A model generated the notes under the pieces. The model was not told the origin of the DNA, made no database searches, and saw only the letters and a list, made by a program, of their open reading frames with translations. Made by a program: the position numbers and the translations under genes. Of a DNA stretch of 64,000 nt, positions 27,185-36,050 are shown in pieces. Numbering within the stretch: position 1 is the stretch's first letter; each line of letters opens with the position of its first letter. Source of the DNA: Pseudomonas cannabina (GTDB lineage: Bacteria; Pseudomonadota; Gammaproteobacteria; Pseudomonadales; Pseudomonadaceae); NCBI RefSeq assembly GCF_900100365.1, contig NZ_FNKU01000001.1:744001-808000 (forward strand), written 5' to 3'.

Positions 27185-29266
27185 TTATTTCTTCGCAACA
27201 GTAGCGCTTAGTCCCAGGTAATCAATCAGAATTCGCCCGGTCTCGGCCAGGTAAGCGTCGTCCTCGGGTTTGGTCTTCTCGTCTTCTACCGGCAGCGCGT
27301 CTTCGTCTTCCTTCTTCAGCTCTTTCAGCGGCTCTTCACCCTTGGCCTTGCGGCGGGTGTTTTCCAGTGCGAGCTGCTTGCTTTCAATGGACGCATGTTC
27401 GGCGCGGCGGTCGGCTTCATTGAGGCTGACGGTCTTCTCGTTCATCAGCTTTTTGGCCAGCGCGAGGCGATCCTCGATGAACACGAACTCGGCGTCTTTC
27501 GACGAGCGTGCTTCATGACGTGCCTGCAACTGGGCAAGGAACGGCTTGAACGGATCGATCGCCGGTTTGATCGCGGGCTTGATACTGTCCCACGGCATGG
27601 CTTCAGGCAGCGCGCTCTCGCCAATTTCCTTGGTGTCGATCAGCGACGGGTAGGTGATGTCCGGCACGACGCCCTGATGCTGGGTGCTCTGACCGGACAC
27701 CCGGTAGAACTTGGCCAGGGTCAGTTTCAGCTCGCCATGATTGAGCGGCTGAATGGTCTGTACGGTGCCTTTGCCGAAGGTCTGGCCACCGATGACCAGC
27801 GCGCGGTGGTAGTCCTGCATGGCGCCAGCGAAAATCTCCGACGCCGAGGCGGACAGGCGGTTGACCAGCAAGGCCATCGGGCCTTTGTAGAACGCGCCTT
27901 TGGCTTCGTCTTCCAGCACATCGACCTTGCCGTCGGCGTTACGCACCAGCACGGTCGGGCCTTTGTCGATGAACAGGCTGGTCAGCTCGGTCGCTTCCTG
28001 CAACGAGCCGCCGCCGTTGTTGCGCAGATCCAGCACCACGCCGTCGACCTTCTCGGCCTGCAGTTCGGTGAGCAGTTTCTTCACGTCGCGGGTGGTGCTC
28101 TTGTATTCCGGATCGCCAGCACGGTAGGCCTTGAAGTCCAGATAGAACGCCGGGATGTCGATGACGCCGAGCTTGTAGTCCTTGCCGTCCTGCTTGAGGT
28201 GCAGGATCGACTTCTTGGCCGCCTGTTCTTCAAGCTTTACCGCTTCACGGGTGATGGCGACGATCTTGCTGGTCTGGTCATTCGGCGCATTGCTGGCCGG
28301 AATGATCTCCAGACGCACCACGGAGCCTTTCGGGCCGCGGATCAGCTTGACCACTTCGTCCAGACGCCAGCCGATCACGTCGACCATTTCCTTGTCGCCC
28401 TGAGCAACGGCCACGATCTTGTCGGCGGGTGCGACCTGCTTGGTCTTGGCGGCCGGACCTGCCGGCACCAGACGCACGATTTTCACGTTGTCGTTGTCGC
28501 TCTGCAACACAGCGCCAATGCCTTCCAGCGACAGGCTCATGTTGATGTCGAAGTTCTCCGCGCTGTCCGGTGACAGGTAGTTGGTATGCGGGTCGTAAGA
28601 CATGGCGAAGGTGTTGATGTAAGCCTGGAAGATATCTTCGGCGCGGGTCTGGTTCAGACGCGCCTGCTGATTCTTGTAGCGCTTGGTCAGGGTTTCCTGG
28701 ATCTTCGCCGGGTCTTTGCCGGCGATCTTCAAGCGCAGGACTTCGTCCTTGATGCGCTTGCGCCACAGCTCGTCGAGTTCGGCTGTGTCCTTGGGCCATG
28801 CGGCGTCCTTGCGGTCCACCAGCAGGGTTTCCTTGGTATTGAAGTCGAGCTTGTCGACGCCTTTGCTCAATTCGGCCAGTGCGAAGTCCAGACGCGCCTT
28901 GATGCGGTCCAGATAGCGCTTGTAGATGGTGAAGCCCGGGTTCAGGTCGCCGCTTTTCAAGAAGTCATCGAACTGGAACTGCCACTTGTCGAATTCGGCA
29001 ATGTCGCTGGCCAGAAAATAGCTGCGCGAGGGGTCCAGTTGCTTGATGTAGCTCTGATAAATAATCGCTGAACGCTTGTCGTCCAGGGGCGGCTTGCTGT
29101 AGTGATGTCGCTTGAGCAGCTCAACCACGTTGAGGCTGGCAATCACTTCGTCGCGATCCGGCTGAAGGTTATCCCAGCTGTTGGCGGCAAAAGTACTGGC
29201 TGACATCGGCAAAACGCTGAGGCCGACAAACAGTGCGAGGGCAGTGCTGGGGAATAGTTGCTTCAT
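27185..29266 (-). CDS. prc: Carboxy-terminal processing protease Prc
   Basis: A 693-residue periplasmic S41A protease. The signal peptide MKQLFPSTALALFVGLSVLP ends near STFAANSW. A helical N-terminal region, a PDZ domain (about 240-330) and the protease core follow. The catalytic residues match E. coli Prc: the second Ser of SASASEIF (Ser474), Asp485 in QDYHRA and Lys499 in TFGKGTVQ. A charged C-terminal DUF3340-like tail (about 570-693) ends the protein. Prc trims proteins with nonpolar C-termini; in P. aeruginosa the homologue takes part in MucA degradation and alginate control. A start at 29299 would add 11 residues, and neither start has a clear ribosome site. Confidence 0.94.
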   Translation of the reverse strand: MKQLFPSTALALFVGLSVLPMSASTFAANSWDNLQPDRDEVIASLNVVELLKRHHYSKPPLDDKRSAIIYQSYIKQLDPSRSYFLASDIAEFDKWQFQFDDFLKSGDLNPGFTIYKRYLDRIKARLDFALAELSKGVDKLDFNTKETLLVDRKDAAWPKDTAELDELWRKRIKDEVLRLKIAGKDPAKIQETLTKRYKNQQARLNQTRAEDIFQAYINTFAMSYDPHTNYLSPDSAENFDINMSLSLEGIGAVLQSDNDNVKIVRLVPAGPAAKTKQVAPADKIVAVAQGDKEMVDVIGWRLDEVVKLIRGPKGSVVRLEIIPASNAPNDQTSKIVAITREAVKLEEQAAKKSILHLKQDGKDYKLGVIDIPAFYLDFKAYRAGDPEYKSTTRDVKKLLTELQAEKVDGVVLDLRNNGGGSLQEATELTSLFIDKGPTVLVRNADGKVDVLEDEAKGAFYKGPMALLVNRLSASASEIFAGAMQDYHRALVIGGQTFGKGTVQTIQPLNHGELKLTLAKFYRVSGQSTQHQGVVPDITYPSLIDTKEIGESALPEAMPWDSIKPAIKPAIDPFKPFLAQLQARHEARSSKDAEFVFIEDRLALAKKLMNEKTVSLNEADRRAEHASIESKQLALENTRRKAKGEEPLKELKKEDEDALPVEDEKTKPEDDAYLAETGRILIDYLGLSATVAKK

Positions 29267-29403
29267 GCTGATTCGACGCGAGGACAATTGATAACGCATA
29301 TTAGGCCGTCTGTGAGGTCGCCGGTTCCCTTGGACCCGGCCGCATAATGCAAAAGCCCGGGCAAACAGCCACGGGCTCAGTATGGACTCACTATGGAGGC
29401 ACT

Positions 29404-30366
29404 GTGAAGGCATTGCAAGGCGTTGAAGGTCATGTGGAATGGGTCGAGGAGCCAAGTCCGGCCCTTGATGTGGGACAAGTACGTATCAAAGTTGCCGCGG
29501 CGGGTTTGAATCGCGCCGATTTGTTACAGCGCGAGGGCAAGTATCCGCCGCCGCCCGGCGTGACGGCGACACTGGGGCTGGAGTGCTCGGGAGTGATCGC
29601 GGAAGTGGGGCCGGGCACCTCTTGGCTGGTCGGCGACCGTGTCTGCGCGCTATTGGCAGGCGGGGCGATGGCCGAAGAAGTGGTGGTCGATGCCCGGCAC
29701 GTGCTGCCGGTGCCTGAAGGGCTGTCGCTGCATGAGGCTGCGGCCATTCCAGAGGTGTATGCCACGGCGTGGCTGAACCTGTTTCAGCTGGCCGGTCTGA
29801 AGCCCGGTGAAAAGGTCTTGTTGCATGCGGGCGCAAGTGGGGTTGGTTCAGCCGGTATTCAGCTTTGCAAGGCGTTCGGCAACCCGGTGTGGGTCAGCGT
29901 TGGCTCGACCGAGCGTCTGGCGTATTGCGTCGAACTGGGCGCGCAGGGTGGCGTGGTACGCAGCGAAAGTCTGGAAGGTCTGAATGATTTCGCACCGTTC
30001 AACGTCATTCTTGACCCGGTAGGCGCCGGTTATGCCGAACTCAACGTCAAGCTGCTGGCGCTGGATGGCCGCTGGGTGCTGATCGGCGTCATGAGCGGAC
30101 GCGACGCCAAAATGGACCTGGCGCATGTGCTGGGCAAGCGTATCCAGCTGATGGGCTCGACGTTGCGCAGCCGCGATGAAACGTTCAAGGCTGATCTGAT
30201 CCGCGATCTGGGCCAGCACGTCTGGCCGCTGTTTACCGAAGGCCGCCTCAAGCCGCAACTGGCGAAATCCTTTGCCATCAAGGATGCCGAAGCGGCGTTC
30301 GCCGAGCTGGCGACCAACAAGGTGTCGGGCAAAATCGTGCTGGTGATCGACGAAAGCCTGGCCTGA
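29404..30366 (+). CDS. Zinc-free NAD(P)H:quinone oxidoreductase (MDR superfamily)
   Basis: A 320-residue medium-chain reductase. The GroES-like half has GLNRADLLQREGKYPPPPG and LGLECSGVIAEVG, and lacks the zinc-binding cysteines. The Rossmann half has LLHAGASGVGSAGIQLCKAFG, the dinucleotide-binding turn. The segment LLQREGKYPPPPG matches the PIG3/quinone-oxidoreductase branch. It starts at GTG 29404, with GGAGG 6 nt upstream. It is divergent from prc and converges on the HAD gene with an 17-bp gap. The physiological quinone is not known. Confidence 0.9.
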   Translation: MKALQGVEGHVEWVEEPSPALDVGQVRIKVAAAGLNRADLLQREGKYPPPPGVTATLGLECSGVIAEVGPGTSWLVGDRVCALLAGGAMAEEVVVDARHVLPVPEGLSLHEAAAIPEVYATAWLNLFQLAGLKPGEKVLLHAGASGVGSAGIQLCKAFGNPVWVSVGSTERLAYCVELGAQGGVVRSESLEGLNDFAPFNVILDPVGAGYAELNVKLLALDGRWVLIGVMSGRDAKMDLAHVLGKRIQLMGSTLRSRDETFKADLIRDLGQHVWPLFTEGRLKPQLAKSFAIKDAEAAFAELATNKVSGKIVLVIDESLA

Positions 30367-30383
30367 TTCGGAGAAAGCCTGAT

Positions 30384-31037
30384 TCAGACCCAGGTGTGCA
30401 CTGGCCAGCCAGCCTGCTGCGCATGCTCCAGCAACACAGGATCAGGGTTGACCACATTCGGGTGGTCAACCTTGAGCAGCAGGGGCAGGTCATTGCGCGA
30501 ATCCGAATAGAAGCTCGCGCCTTCCAGGTTTTCCCCTTCGGCATCCAGCCATTCCATCAGCCGCGTGATCTTGCCTTCGCGGTAGGTCAGCACGCCGACC
30601 GTGGCACCGCTGTACACGCCATGTTGCACGTCCAGTTCGATACCCAGTACTTCGTCGATCCCCAGACGCGCCGCAATGGGCTTGACCAGGTGCACGCCCG
30701 ACGCTGAAATCACCAGAATCCGGTCGCCTTTGGCGCGATGCTGCGCAATGCACTTGCAGGCGTCGCTGTAGATGATCGGCTCGATCACGTCCTCGACCCA
30801 CGGGCCGACGAGGTGATCGACTTCTTCCGGGGTGCGGCCCGCCATGGGTTCCAGGCTGAACGCCATGAATTCTTCCATGGCCAGTTTGCCGGCGCTGTAA
30901 GCGTCCATCAGTTCATGATTGCGCTGCATGAAGGCTTCGGAATCGACCCAGCCCAGGCGACCCATCTGTTCGCTCCACAAGGTGGCACAGTCGCCACCGA
31001 TCAGGGTTTCGTCCAGGTCGAAAATAGCCAGGGGCAT
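30384..31037 (-). CDS. HAD-superfamily IB phosphatase (SerB-like)
   Basis: A 217-residue phosphatase. The nucleophile motif FDLDETLIGGD gives Asp7 and Asp9. Motif II is LVISASGV. Motif III and IV residues lie near YREGKITRL and FYSDSRNDLPLL, the latter carrying the metal-binding aspartates. The HAD-IB subclass includes phosphoserine phosphatases and related sugar or glycerol phosphatases. The length and CapC1 region fit HAD-IB hydrolases of unknown substrate. It is separated from the ABC operon downstream by a heptamer repeat. Confidence 0.9.
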   Translation of the reverse strand: MPLAIFDLDETLIGGDCATLWSEQMGRLGWVDSEAFMQRNHELMDAYSAGKLAMEEFMAFSLEPMAGRTPEEVDHLVGPWVEDVIEPIIYSDACKCIAQHRAKGDRILVISASGVHLVKPIAARLGIDEVLGIELDVQHGVYSGATVGVLTYREGKITRLMEWLDAEGENLEGASFYSDSRNDLPLLLKVDHPNVVNPDPVLLEHAQQAGWPVHTWV

Positions 31038-31066
31038 GTGTTCTTATCCTCAGTGGTGGTTAAATC

Positions 31067-31097
31067 AGCTTCAAGCTTCAAGCTTCAAGCTTCAAGC
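31067..31097. repeat. Tandem heptanucleotide repeat
   Basis: Four perfect copies of AGCTTCA (31067-31094) plus a partial copy, in the spacer between the HAD gene start and the ABC ATPase stop. Similar CAAGCTTCAAGC arrays are common in Pseudomonas intergenic DNA. Confidence 0.85.
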
Positions 31098-31126
31098 GGC
31101 AAGTGAAAGCCAGGCGTTTGGTGTCA

Positions 31127-32116
31127 TCAGTTCAGAACACACAACGCCGAAGGTTCGATGTTCAGCGTCACGCGTCGGCCGTCAGGGTGCAGGTCGTCGG
31201 CGCTGCGATTGAGCACGTCGACCACCAGCTCTACGCCACGCGCCTGTATCCGGTAGCGGATGACGTTGCCGAGCAGACTGTGACTGCGTATTTCCCCTTC
31301 CAGTTCGCCGGTCAGGCTCAATTGGATCGATTCAGGGCGAATGGCGACACGGCTGGCAATGGGGCGTTGCATCAGCCGCGTGGCGTCGGCGGCGTCCAGC
31401 AGGTTGTAGTTGCCGATGAAACCGGCGGCGAACACGTCCACCGGCGCGGTGTAGAGGGTTTCTGCGTCGCCACTCTGCACGATCCGGCCCTGGTTCATCA
31501 GGAAGATGCGGTCTGACATCGTCAGTGCTTCTTCCTGATCATGGGTCACGAAGATGGTGGTCAGGCCCAGTTCGCGCTGGATGGCGCGGATCTGTTCGCG
31601 CAGGTGTTTGCGAATCCGCGCGTCCAGTGCCGACAGCGGTTCATCGAGCAGCAGCAGGCGCGGGCGCGTGACCAGCGAGCGGGCCAGAGCGACACGCTGG
31701 CACTGGCCGCCGGACAACTGATGCGGATAGCGTTTGGCAAAATCATGCAGCTCGACCATCTGCAGAATCTCGGCGACGCGCCGGTGGCTTTCGTCGTCGC
31801 CGATCTTTTGCATGCGCAGGCCGAAGGCGACATTCTGTTCCACGGTCATGTTGGGGAACAGCGCGTAGCTCTGGAAGACCATACCGATCTGGCGCTTTTG
31901 CGGGGTCAGCGGCACCAGGTCATGGCCGTCGAGCAGGATACGCCCGCTGTTGACCGCGGTCAGCCCGGCGATGCAGCGCAGCAGCGTGGATTTACCGCAG
32001 CCGGACGGACCGAGCAGGGTGACGAACTCACCTTTTTCGATGCTGCAATTGATGTCGCTGAACACAACGGTGCTGGCGTAGCTTTTCTGCAGGTTTTCAA
32101 TGCTGACAAAACTCAT
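31127..32116 (-). CDS. ABC transporter ATP-binding protein (PotA/FbpC/PhnT type)
   Basis: A 329-residue ATPase. Walker A GPSGCGKST is at residues 36-44, the signature LSGGQCQRVALARSL at about 134-148 and Walker B LLLLDEPLSALD just after it, with the switch His in FVTHDQEEAL. A C-terminal TOBE-like regulatory domain (about 240-329) follows. It energises the two permeases encoded directly upstream, as the last gene of the operon. The family covers iron(III), spermidine, sulfate, thiamine and 2-aminoethylphosphonate importers. The neighbouring phosphodiesterase and PhnF-like operator make a phosphorus compound the likely cargo, which is an inference. Confidence 0.9.
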   Translation of the reverse strand: MSFVSIENLQKSYASTVVFSDINCSIEKGEFVTLLGPSGCGKSTLLRCIAGLTAVNSGRILLDGHDLVPLTPQKRQIGMVFQSYALFPNMTVEQNVAFGLRMQKIGDDESHRRVAEILQMVELHDFAKRYPHQLSGGQCQRVALARSLVTRPRLLLLDEPLSALDARIRKHLREQIRAIQRELGLTTIFVTHDQEEALTMSDRIFLMNQGRIVQSGDAETLYTAPVDVFAAGFIGNYNLLDAADATRLMQRPIASRVAIRPESIQLSLTGELEGEIRSHSLLGNVIRYRIQARGVELVVDVLNRSADDLHPDGRRVTLNIEPSALCVLN

Positions 32117-32117
32117 T

Positions 32118-32915
32118 TCAGTCTTTGTCCTTGTTCAGTCGATTGGCGGCCCAGGTCAGCACCAGCACGAAGAGGAAGTAGGAAATCACCAGTGCGCTGT
32201 TGAAGTGACCGCTGCTGTTGCGCATGTTGTTCAGGTACACCTGCAGCGTTTCATAGCGGGTGCCGACCAGCAGATTGGCGAATACGAACTCGCCGAACAA
32301 AAAGGAAAATGACAGCAGCAGGGCGATCATCAGGCCCTTGCGCAGGTTCGGCAGCACCACCAGAAAGGCCGCCTGCCAGGTGCTGGCACCGAGCAATTGC
32401 GCAGCGTCCATCAGGTCGGTCAGGTTGATCGCCTGCAGGTTGTTGGTGATTGCGCGGTACATGAAGGGCTGGGCGATGGTGAAATAGCAGCCGATCAGAA
32501 TCCACGGCGTCCCGACCATGGCCATCGGCCCTGAGCCGTAGAGTTGTAACAGCCTCACTGACGACACCACCGGCGGCACGGCAAACGGCAGCAGGATCAG
32601 GATGTTCATCAGCCCGTCGAGACGCGGGAAGTAGTAATGCACCACGAACAGCAGCGGCAGGATCAGCACCACCGACAGTATCAGCGCGCCGAAGCAGACC
32701 AGCAGTGATTGACTGAACGCCGCCAGAAAGCGTGGATCGCTCCACAGTGCCACGTACCATTTGAAGGTCAGCCCGCTGGGCAGAATGGTCGCCGACCAAC
32801 TGGTCGCAATCGAGTACAGAAACGTGCCGGCCAGTGGCAGCAAGAGAATCAGGAACAGCAGGTAGACCACGGTCTTGTGGTAAACCCCGGCAGGTCCTCG
32901 CTCAGCGCGCGACAT
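32118..32915 (-). CDS. ABC transporter permease 2
   Basis: A 265-residue inner-membrane permease with about six helices. The EAA-type coupling loop reads DAAQLLGASTWQAAFLVVLP (about residues 180-199) and contacts the ATPase. The overall form matches the second permease of the FbpB/PhnV group split into two proteins. Its start overlaps the first permease stop by 14 bp and its stop is one base before the ATPase start, so the three are translationally coupled. Confidence 0.88.
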   Translation of the reverse strand: MSRAERGPAGVYHKTVVYLLFLILLLPLAGTFLYSIATSWSATILPSGLTFKWYVALWSDPRFLAAFSQSLLVCFGALILSVVLILPLLFVVHYYFPRLDGLMNILILLPFAVPPVVSSVRLLQLYGSGPMAMVGTPWILIGCYFTIAQPFMYRAITNNLQAINLTDLMDAAQLLGASTWQAAFLVVLPNLRKGLMIALLLSFSFLFGEFVFANLLVGTRYETLQVYLNNMRNSSGHFNSALVISYFLFVLVLTWAANRLNKDKD

Positions 32916-33744
32916 GGTAGCTCCTTTTCAACAGCCACTGATGAACCACCGTTACCAGTGTCATGAGCCCGACCAGAATCATCGCCAGGGCACTGGCCAT
33001 GTTCGGGTCCAGCGTGATGTCACCGGCCACCATCGCGGCAATACGGATCGGCAGCACGTTGAAGTTGCCGGTGGTCAGGGCGTACACCGTGGCATAGGCG
33101 CCCAGCGCATTGGCCAGCAGAATCACGAAGGTGCCCAGCAGCGCCGGGGTCAGCACCGGCAGGCCGATGTAGCGCCAGAACTGATAACTGCTCGCCCCCA
33201 GCAGCGCCGCCGATTCGTTCCAGTCCTCGCGTACAGCGTCGAACGCCGGGTAGAGCAGCAGCACGCCGAGGGGAATCTGGAAGTAGGTATAGAGGATGAT
33301 CAGACCGGTCTTGGAATACAGATTGAAGTCATCAATGATCCCGGCCTGCTTGAGGATCAGAGTCAGCGCACTGTTGAATCCGAGCAGGATAATGAAGGCG
33401 AACGCCAGCGGAACACCGGCGAAGTTGCTGGTCATGTTGGCGAACGAATTGACGAAGTCCCGCAGCCGTGAATCCACTTTGCGCAGCGAATAGGCGCCCA
33501 GAATCGAGATCAGAATGCCGAACAGGCTCGACCAGAAGCTGATCTCGAGGCTGTACTGGATCGCCTGACGGTAGAACTTCGAGCTGAACGCCCGGACGAA
33601 GTTTTCCAGGCCCCAACCGGCGTCGCTTTGCAGGCTGTTGATCGCCACCCAGAGCAGCGGCGCAATCTGAAACACGATGAAGAACAGCGCAAACGGTATC
33701 AGGCACAGCAGGCCCAGCCATTTGCCCCGGGATAAGCGGATCAA
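32902..33744 (-). CDS. ABC transporter permease 1
   Basis: A 280-residue inner-membrane permease with about six helices, starting MIRLSRGKWLGLLCLIPFAL. The EAA-type loop reads ESAALLGASSYQFWRYIGLP (about residues 175-194). It pairs with the following permease as a heterodimer. It overlaps the upstream phosphodiesterase gene by 4 bp (ATGA). Confidence 0.88.
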   Translation of the reverse strand: MIRLSRGKWLGLLCLIPFALFFIVFQIAPLLWVAINSLQSDAGWGLENFVRAFSSKFYRQAIQYSLEISFWSSLFGILISILGAYSLRKVDSRLRDFVNSFANMTSNFAGVPLAFAFIILLGFNSALTLILKQAGIIDDFNLYSKTGLIILYTYFQIPLGVLLLYPAFDAVREDWNESAALLGASSYQFWRYIGLPVLTPALLGTFVILLANALGAYATVYALTTGNFNVLPIRIAAMVAGDITLDPNMASALAMILVGLMTLVTVVHQWLLKRSYHVAR

Positions 33745-34547
33745 TTGAGAATCTCCTGACAGACCGGTTTGTCATGAGGGATGCCGAGCAGTGCGCAGAT
33801 CGTGCCGCACAGCTCGGTCTGGCGCGGTGCTGCATCGACATTCAGGCTGAACGCATCACCAATGACGAACAGCGGCACTTCGCGCTCTTCCGGCAGCAGG
33901 CCGTTGTGTGAGCGGTCGTTGTTCATGCCATGGTCGGCGGTCACCAGCACCTGATAGCCCGCGTCCAGCCAGCGTTGCAGGTAGTCAGCCAGAATGATGT
34001 CGGCGTTGCGGGCGGTGTTGCGGTATTGCGCGGTGTCGAGGCCGTGCTTGTGCCCGGCGTCGTCGATATTCATCGGGTGAATCAGCAGAAAGTTCGGTGC
34101 GTGTTTCAGCCTCAGGCTTTCGGCGTCGGCGAACAGGTGCGAGTCCGGGTAGTGATCGGCCCAGTAGAACAAACCGTGCTGAATCGGCAGGTCGGGTGCG
34201 TCGGTGTGGCGGTCGCGTGCGGCGTCGAAGGGTGTGCGGTTGTACAGCTCGCTGACCCAGTGATAAGCCGCCGCTGCGGTGCTCAGCCCGGCGTCGCGGG
34301 CATAGTGAAAGATGCTGCGTTCGCGGGACAGGCGCGAGACGTTGTTGTGTACGATGCCGCTGTCGATAGGCGCGACCCCGGTCAATATGCATTCGTACAG
34401 CGGGCGTGAAAGGGCGGGCAGCTCGCACTCCAGCTTGTAGAGCGCGGCCCGGCCGGCATCATGCCAGGCTTGAAGGTGGCCCATCGCGTGGCGCGCCACT
34501 TCGTAATTGAGGCCATCGAGCACGATCAGGATAACGTTGTGTTTCAT
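33741..34547 (-). CDS. Alkaline-phosphatase-superfamily phosphodiesterase/phosphonate hydrolase-like protein
   Basis: A 268-residue protein with no signal peptide. It belongs to the nucleotide pyrophosphatase/phosphodiesterase branch of the alkaline phosphatase superfamily. The N-terminus VILIVLDGLNYE supplies the first metal-binding Asp. The segment LPALSRPLYECILTG holds the expected Ser/Thr nucleophile area. HPMNIDDAGHKHG and VTADHGMNNDRSHNG supply the remaining Asp and His metal ligands. Related enzymes include phosphonoacetate hydrolase and nucleotide pyrophosphatases. Placed between the binding protein and the permeases, it probably acts on the imported compound in the cytoplasm. The true substrate is unknown. 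Confidence 0.85.
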   Translation of the reverse strand: MKHNVILIVLDGLNYEVARHAMGHLQAWHDAGRAALYKLECELPALSRPLYECILTGVAPIDSGIVHNNVSRLSRERSIFHYARDAGLSTAAAAYHWVSELYNRTPFDAARDRHTDAPDLPIQHGLFYWADHYPDSHLFADAESLRLKHAPNFLLIHPMNIDDAGHKHGLDTAQYRNTARNADIILADYLQRWLDAGYQVLVTADHGMNNDRSHNGLLPEEREVPLFVIGDAFSLNVDAAPRQTELCGTICALLGIPHDKPVCQEILN

Positions 34548-34571
34548 GGCGACTCGCTCGGGCGAAAGAGT

Positions 34572-34594
34572 GCGGGCGAGACTGGCTCGCCCGC
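34572..34594. promoter_or_regulatory. Stem-loop between binding-protein and phosphodiesterase genes
   Basis: A perfect 9-bp GC stem (GCGGGCGAG with CTCGCCCGC) with a 5-nt loop and no T-run. In ABC operons such a hairpin after the binding-protein gene often protects its mRNA and lowers expression of the following genes. Confidence 0.6.
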
Positions 34595-34628
34595 GTCATA
34601 CGACTCGATCCCTGAGTCGCAGTGGCGA

Positions 34629-35696
34629 TCAGTTCATCTCGATGATGACTTGTTCTTGCCACTTCTGCGGCAGGGCTTTGGAGGTTGCCTCCCACTTATC
34701 CGCGTATTTGATCGGCTTGGCATTCTTGTACTGCTCTTGCGGCAGCAATTTGGCCTGGACGTCTTCAGGCAGTTTGAGGTGCTCTACACGAATCGGGCGT
34801 GCATTGCCTTCTGCCAGCCTGATCTGACCCGCATCGCTGAAGGTGTATTCACGCGCCAGCTTTGCGGCGTTCGGGTGCTTGGCGTACTTGTTGATGATCG
34901 TGGTATAGCCGGAAATCACCGAGCCGTCCGACGGGATCAGCACCACGTAATCATCGGGTTTGGTCATCTTGGCTTTGTAGCTCAGGCCGTTGAAGTCCCA
35001 GACCACACCGACTTCAATTTCGCCTTTCTCGATGGTCTGAATGGTCGGGTTGGCCAGCGACAGACGTTTTTGTTGAGCCAGCTTGGTGAACAGTGCCAGG
35101 CCCGGCTCGATATTGCTTTCGTCGCCTTTCATGGCAATGGCAGCGGCCAGTACACCGTTGGCAGCCTGTGCAGCGGTGCCTACATCACCGATGGAAACCT
35201 TGTACTTACCGGTTTCTAGGTCGGCCCAGCTTTTCGGGATTTCAGAACCGTGCAGCAGGTTCTTGTTGACGATAAAGGCAATGGTGCCGGTGTAGGCCAG
35301 CGCCCAATGGCCTTCCTTGTCCTTGGCCCAGTCCGGAATCTGCTCCCAGGTGCTTGGCTTGTAAGGCTGAGTTACACCCTTGTCTATCGCGATGGGGCCG
35401 AAGGCCGCACCTACGTCACCGATGTCAGCGCTGGCGTTGTCTTTCTCGGCATCGAACTTGGCGATCTCCTGGGCCGAACTCATGTCGGTGTCCATGTGCT
35501 TGAGGCCGTATTTGGCTTCCAGGTCCTTCCAGATGCCGCCCCAGTTGGCCCAGTCATCCGGCATGCCGGCGCTATTCACCGCACCTTCGGCTCTGGCGGC
35601 TGCTTCGAGGGTTTTAAGATCTGTCTCCGCAGCCATGGCCAGAGAACTCATTGCCATGGCTGAACCGAGGAGTGATGCCAACAAAAGATGTTTCAT
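34629..35696 (-). CDS. Periplasmic substrate-binding protein of the ABC importer
   Basis: A 355-residue protein with a classic signal peptide (MKHLLLASLLGSAMAMSSLA, cut near MAAE). It has the family 1 solute-binding fold of the AfuA/FbpA/PotD/PhnS group. Characteristic segments are SSAQEIAKFDAEK, IGDVGAAFGP, GTIAFIVNKNLL and a late GYTTIINKYAKHPNAAKL. It is the first gene of the five-gene operon and is 80 bp upstream of the phosphodiesterase gene across a hairpin. The ligand is inferred to be a phosphonate or phosphate ester from the context. Iron or polyamine cannot be excluded from sequence alone. Confidence 0.88.
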   Translation of the reverse strand: MKHLLLASLLGSAMAMSSLAMAAETDLKTLEAAARAEGAVNSAGMPDDWANWGGIWKDLEAKYGLKHMDTDMSSAQEIAKFDAEKDNASADIGDVGAAFGPIAIDKGVTQPYKPSTWEQIPDWAKDKEGHWALAYTGTIAFIVNKNLLHGSEIPKSWADLETGKYKVSIGDVGTAAQAANGVLAAAIAMKGDESNIEPGLALFTKLAQQKRLSLANPTIQTIEKGEIEVGVVWDFNGLSYKAKMTKPDDYVVLIPSDGSVISGYTTIINKYAKHPNAAKLAREYTFSDAGQIRLAEGNARPIRVEHLKLPEDVQAKLLPQEQYKNAKPIKYADKWEATSKALPQKWQEQVIIEMN

Positions 35697-35745
35697 TCGG
35701 AGCTCCTGTGCACTTCTTTAGCAGAAGTGTTCATCGCGGAAGGTG

Positions 35746-35757
35746 TGGTCTAGTTCA
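35746..35757. promoter_or_regulatory. Putative GntR/UTRA operator, site 1
   Basis: TGGTCTAGTTCA: a near-palindrome centred on CTAG, 49 bp upstream of the binding-protein ATG. One base differs from the perfect TGGNCTAGNCCA dyad seen at site 2. From memory, PhnF-type regulators bind TGGTATAGACCA-like sites. Confidence 0.6.
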
Positions 35758-36025
35758 GCAATACCTGAGCCAAGTTAGGCGGGTTGCATGACATTTTCGT
35801 GTCGAGAATGACGAAGTACGCCGTTTTTCATCTGGCCTAGCACTGCTTCGGGCTAAGCGTAGACCATTGCGAGGTGCCCGCTTCTCAAGGCTTTCAAGGC
35901 TTTTTCAGCGCTGTCTGGCATGGATTGTGATACGTCATGTCACAGCACCGTCATCTGCCCGGCCTAGGCTTGCAACGATGGAGTTAACAGCGGTTGCGGC
36001 ACGAATGTGTGCTCCGCCAGAGGGC

Positions 36026-36037
36026 TGGTCTAGTCCA
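36026..36037. promoter_or_regulatory. Putative GntR/UTRA operator, site 2
   Basis: TGGTCTAGTCCA: a TGGNCTAGNCCA dyad 13 bp upstream of the regulator ATG. It overlaps the expected leader or promoter of the regulator gene, which suggests self-repression. Confidence 0.62.
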
Positions 36038-36050
36038 GGCAGGTACGGGA

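Larger units (their letters stand above)
35697..36050. other. Divergent control region of the ABC operon and its GntR regulator
   Basis: 354 bp without a gene. It holds two strong TGGTCTAGT dyads, one near each end, and two weaker CTAG-centred sites (TGGCCTAGC at about 35833 and CGGCCTAGG at about 35960). The promoters of both divergent units must lie here. Confidence 0.7.

Noticed and set aside
31067..31097. Heptamer array as a CRISPR or phase-variation tract
   Set aside because: Units are contiguous without spacers and lie outside coding sequence; four copies of a common Pseudomonas motif.
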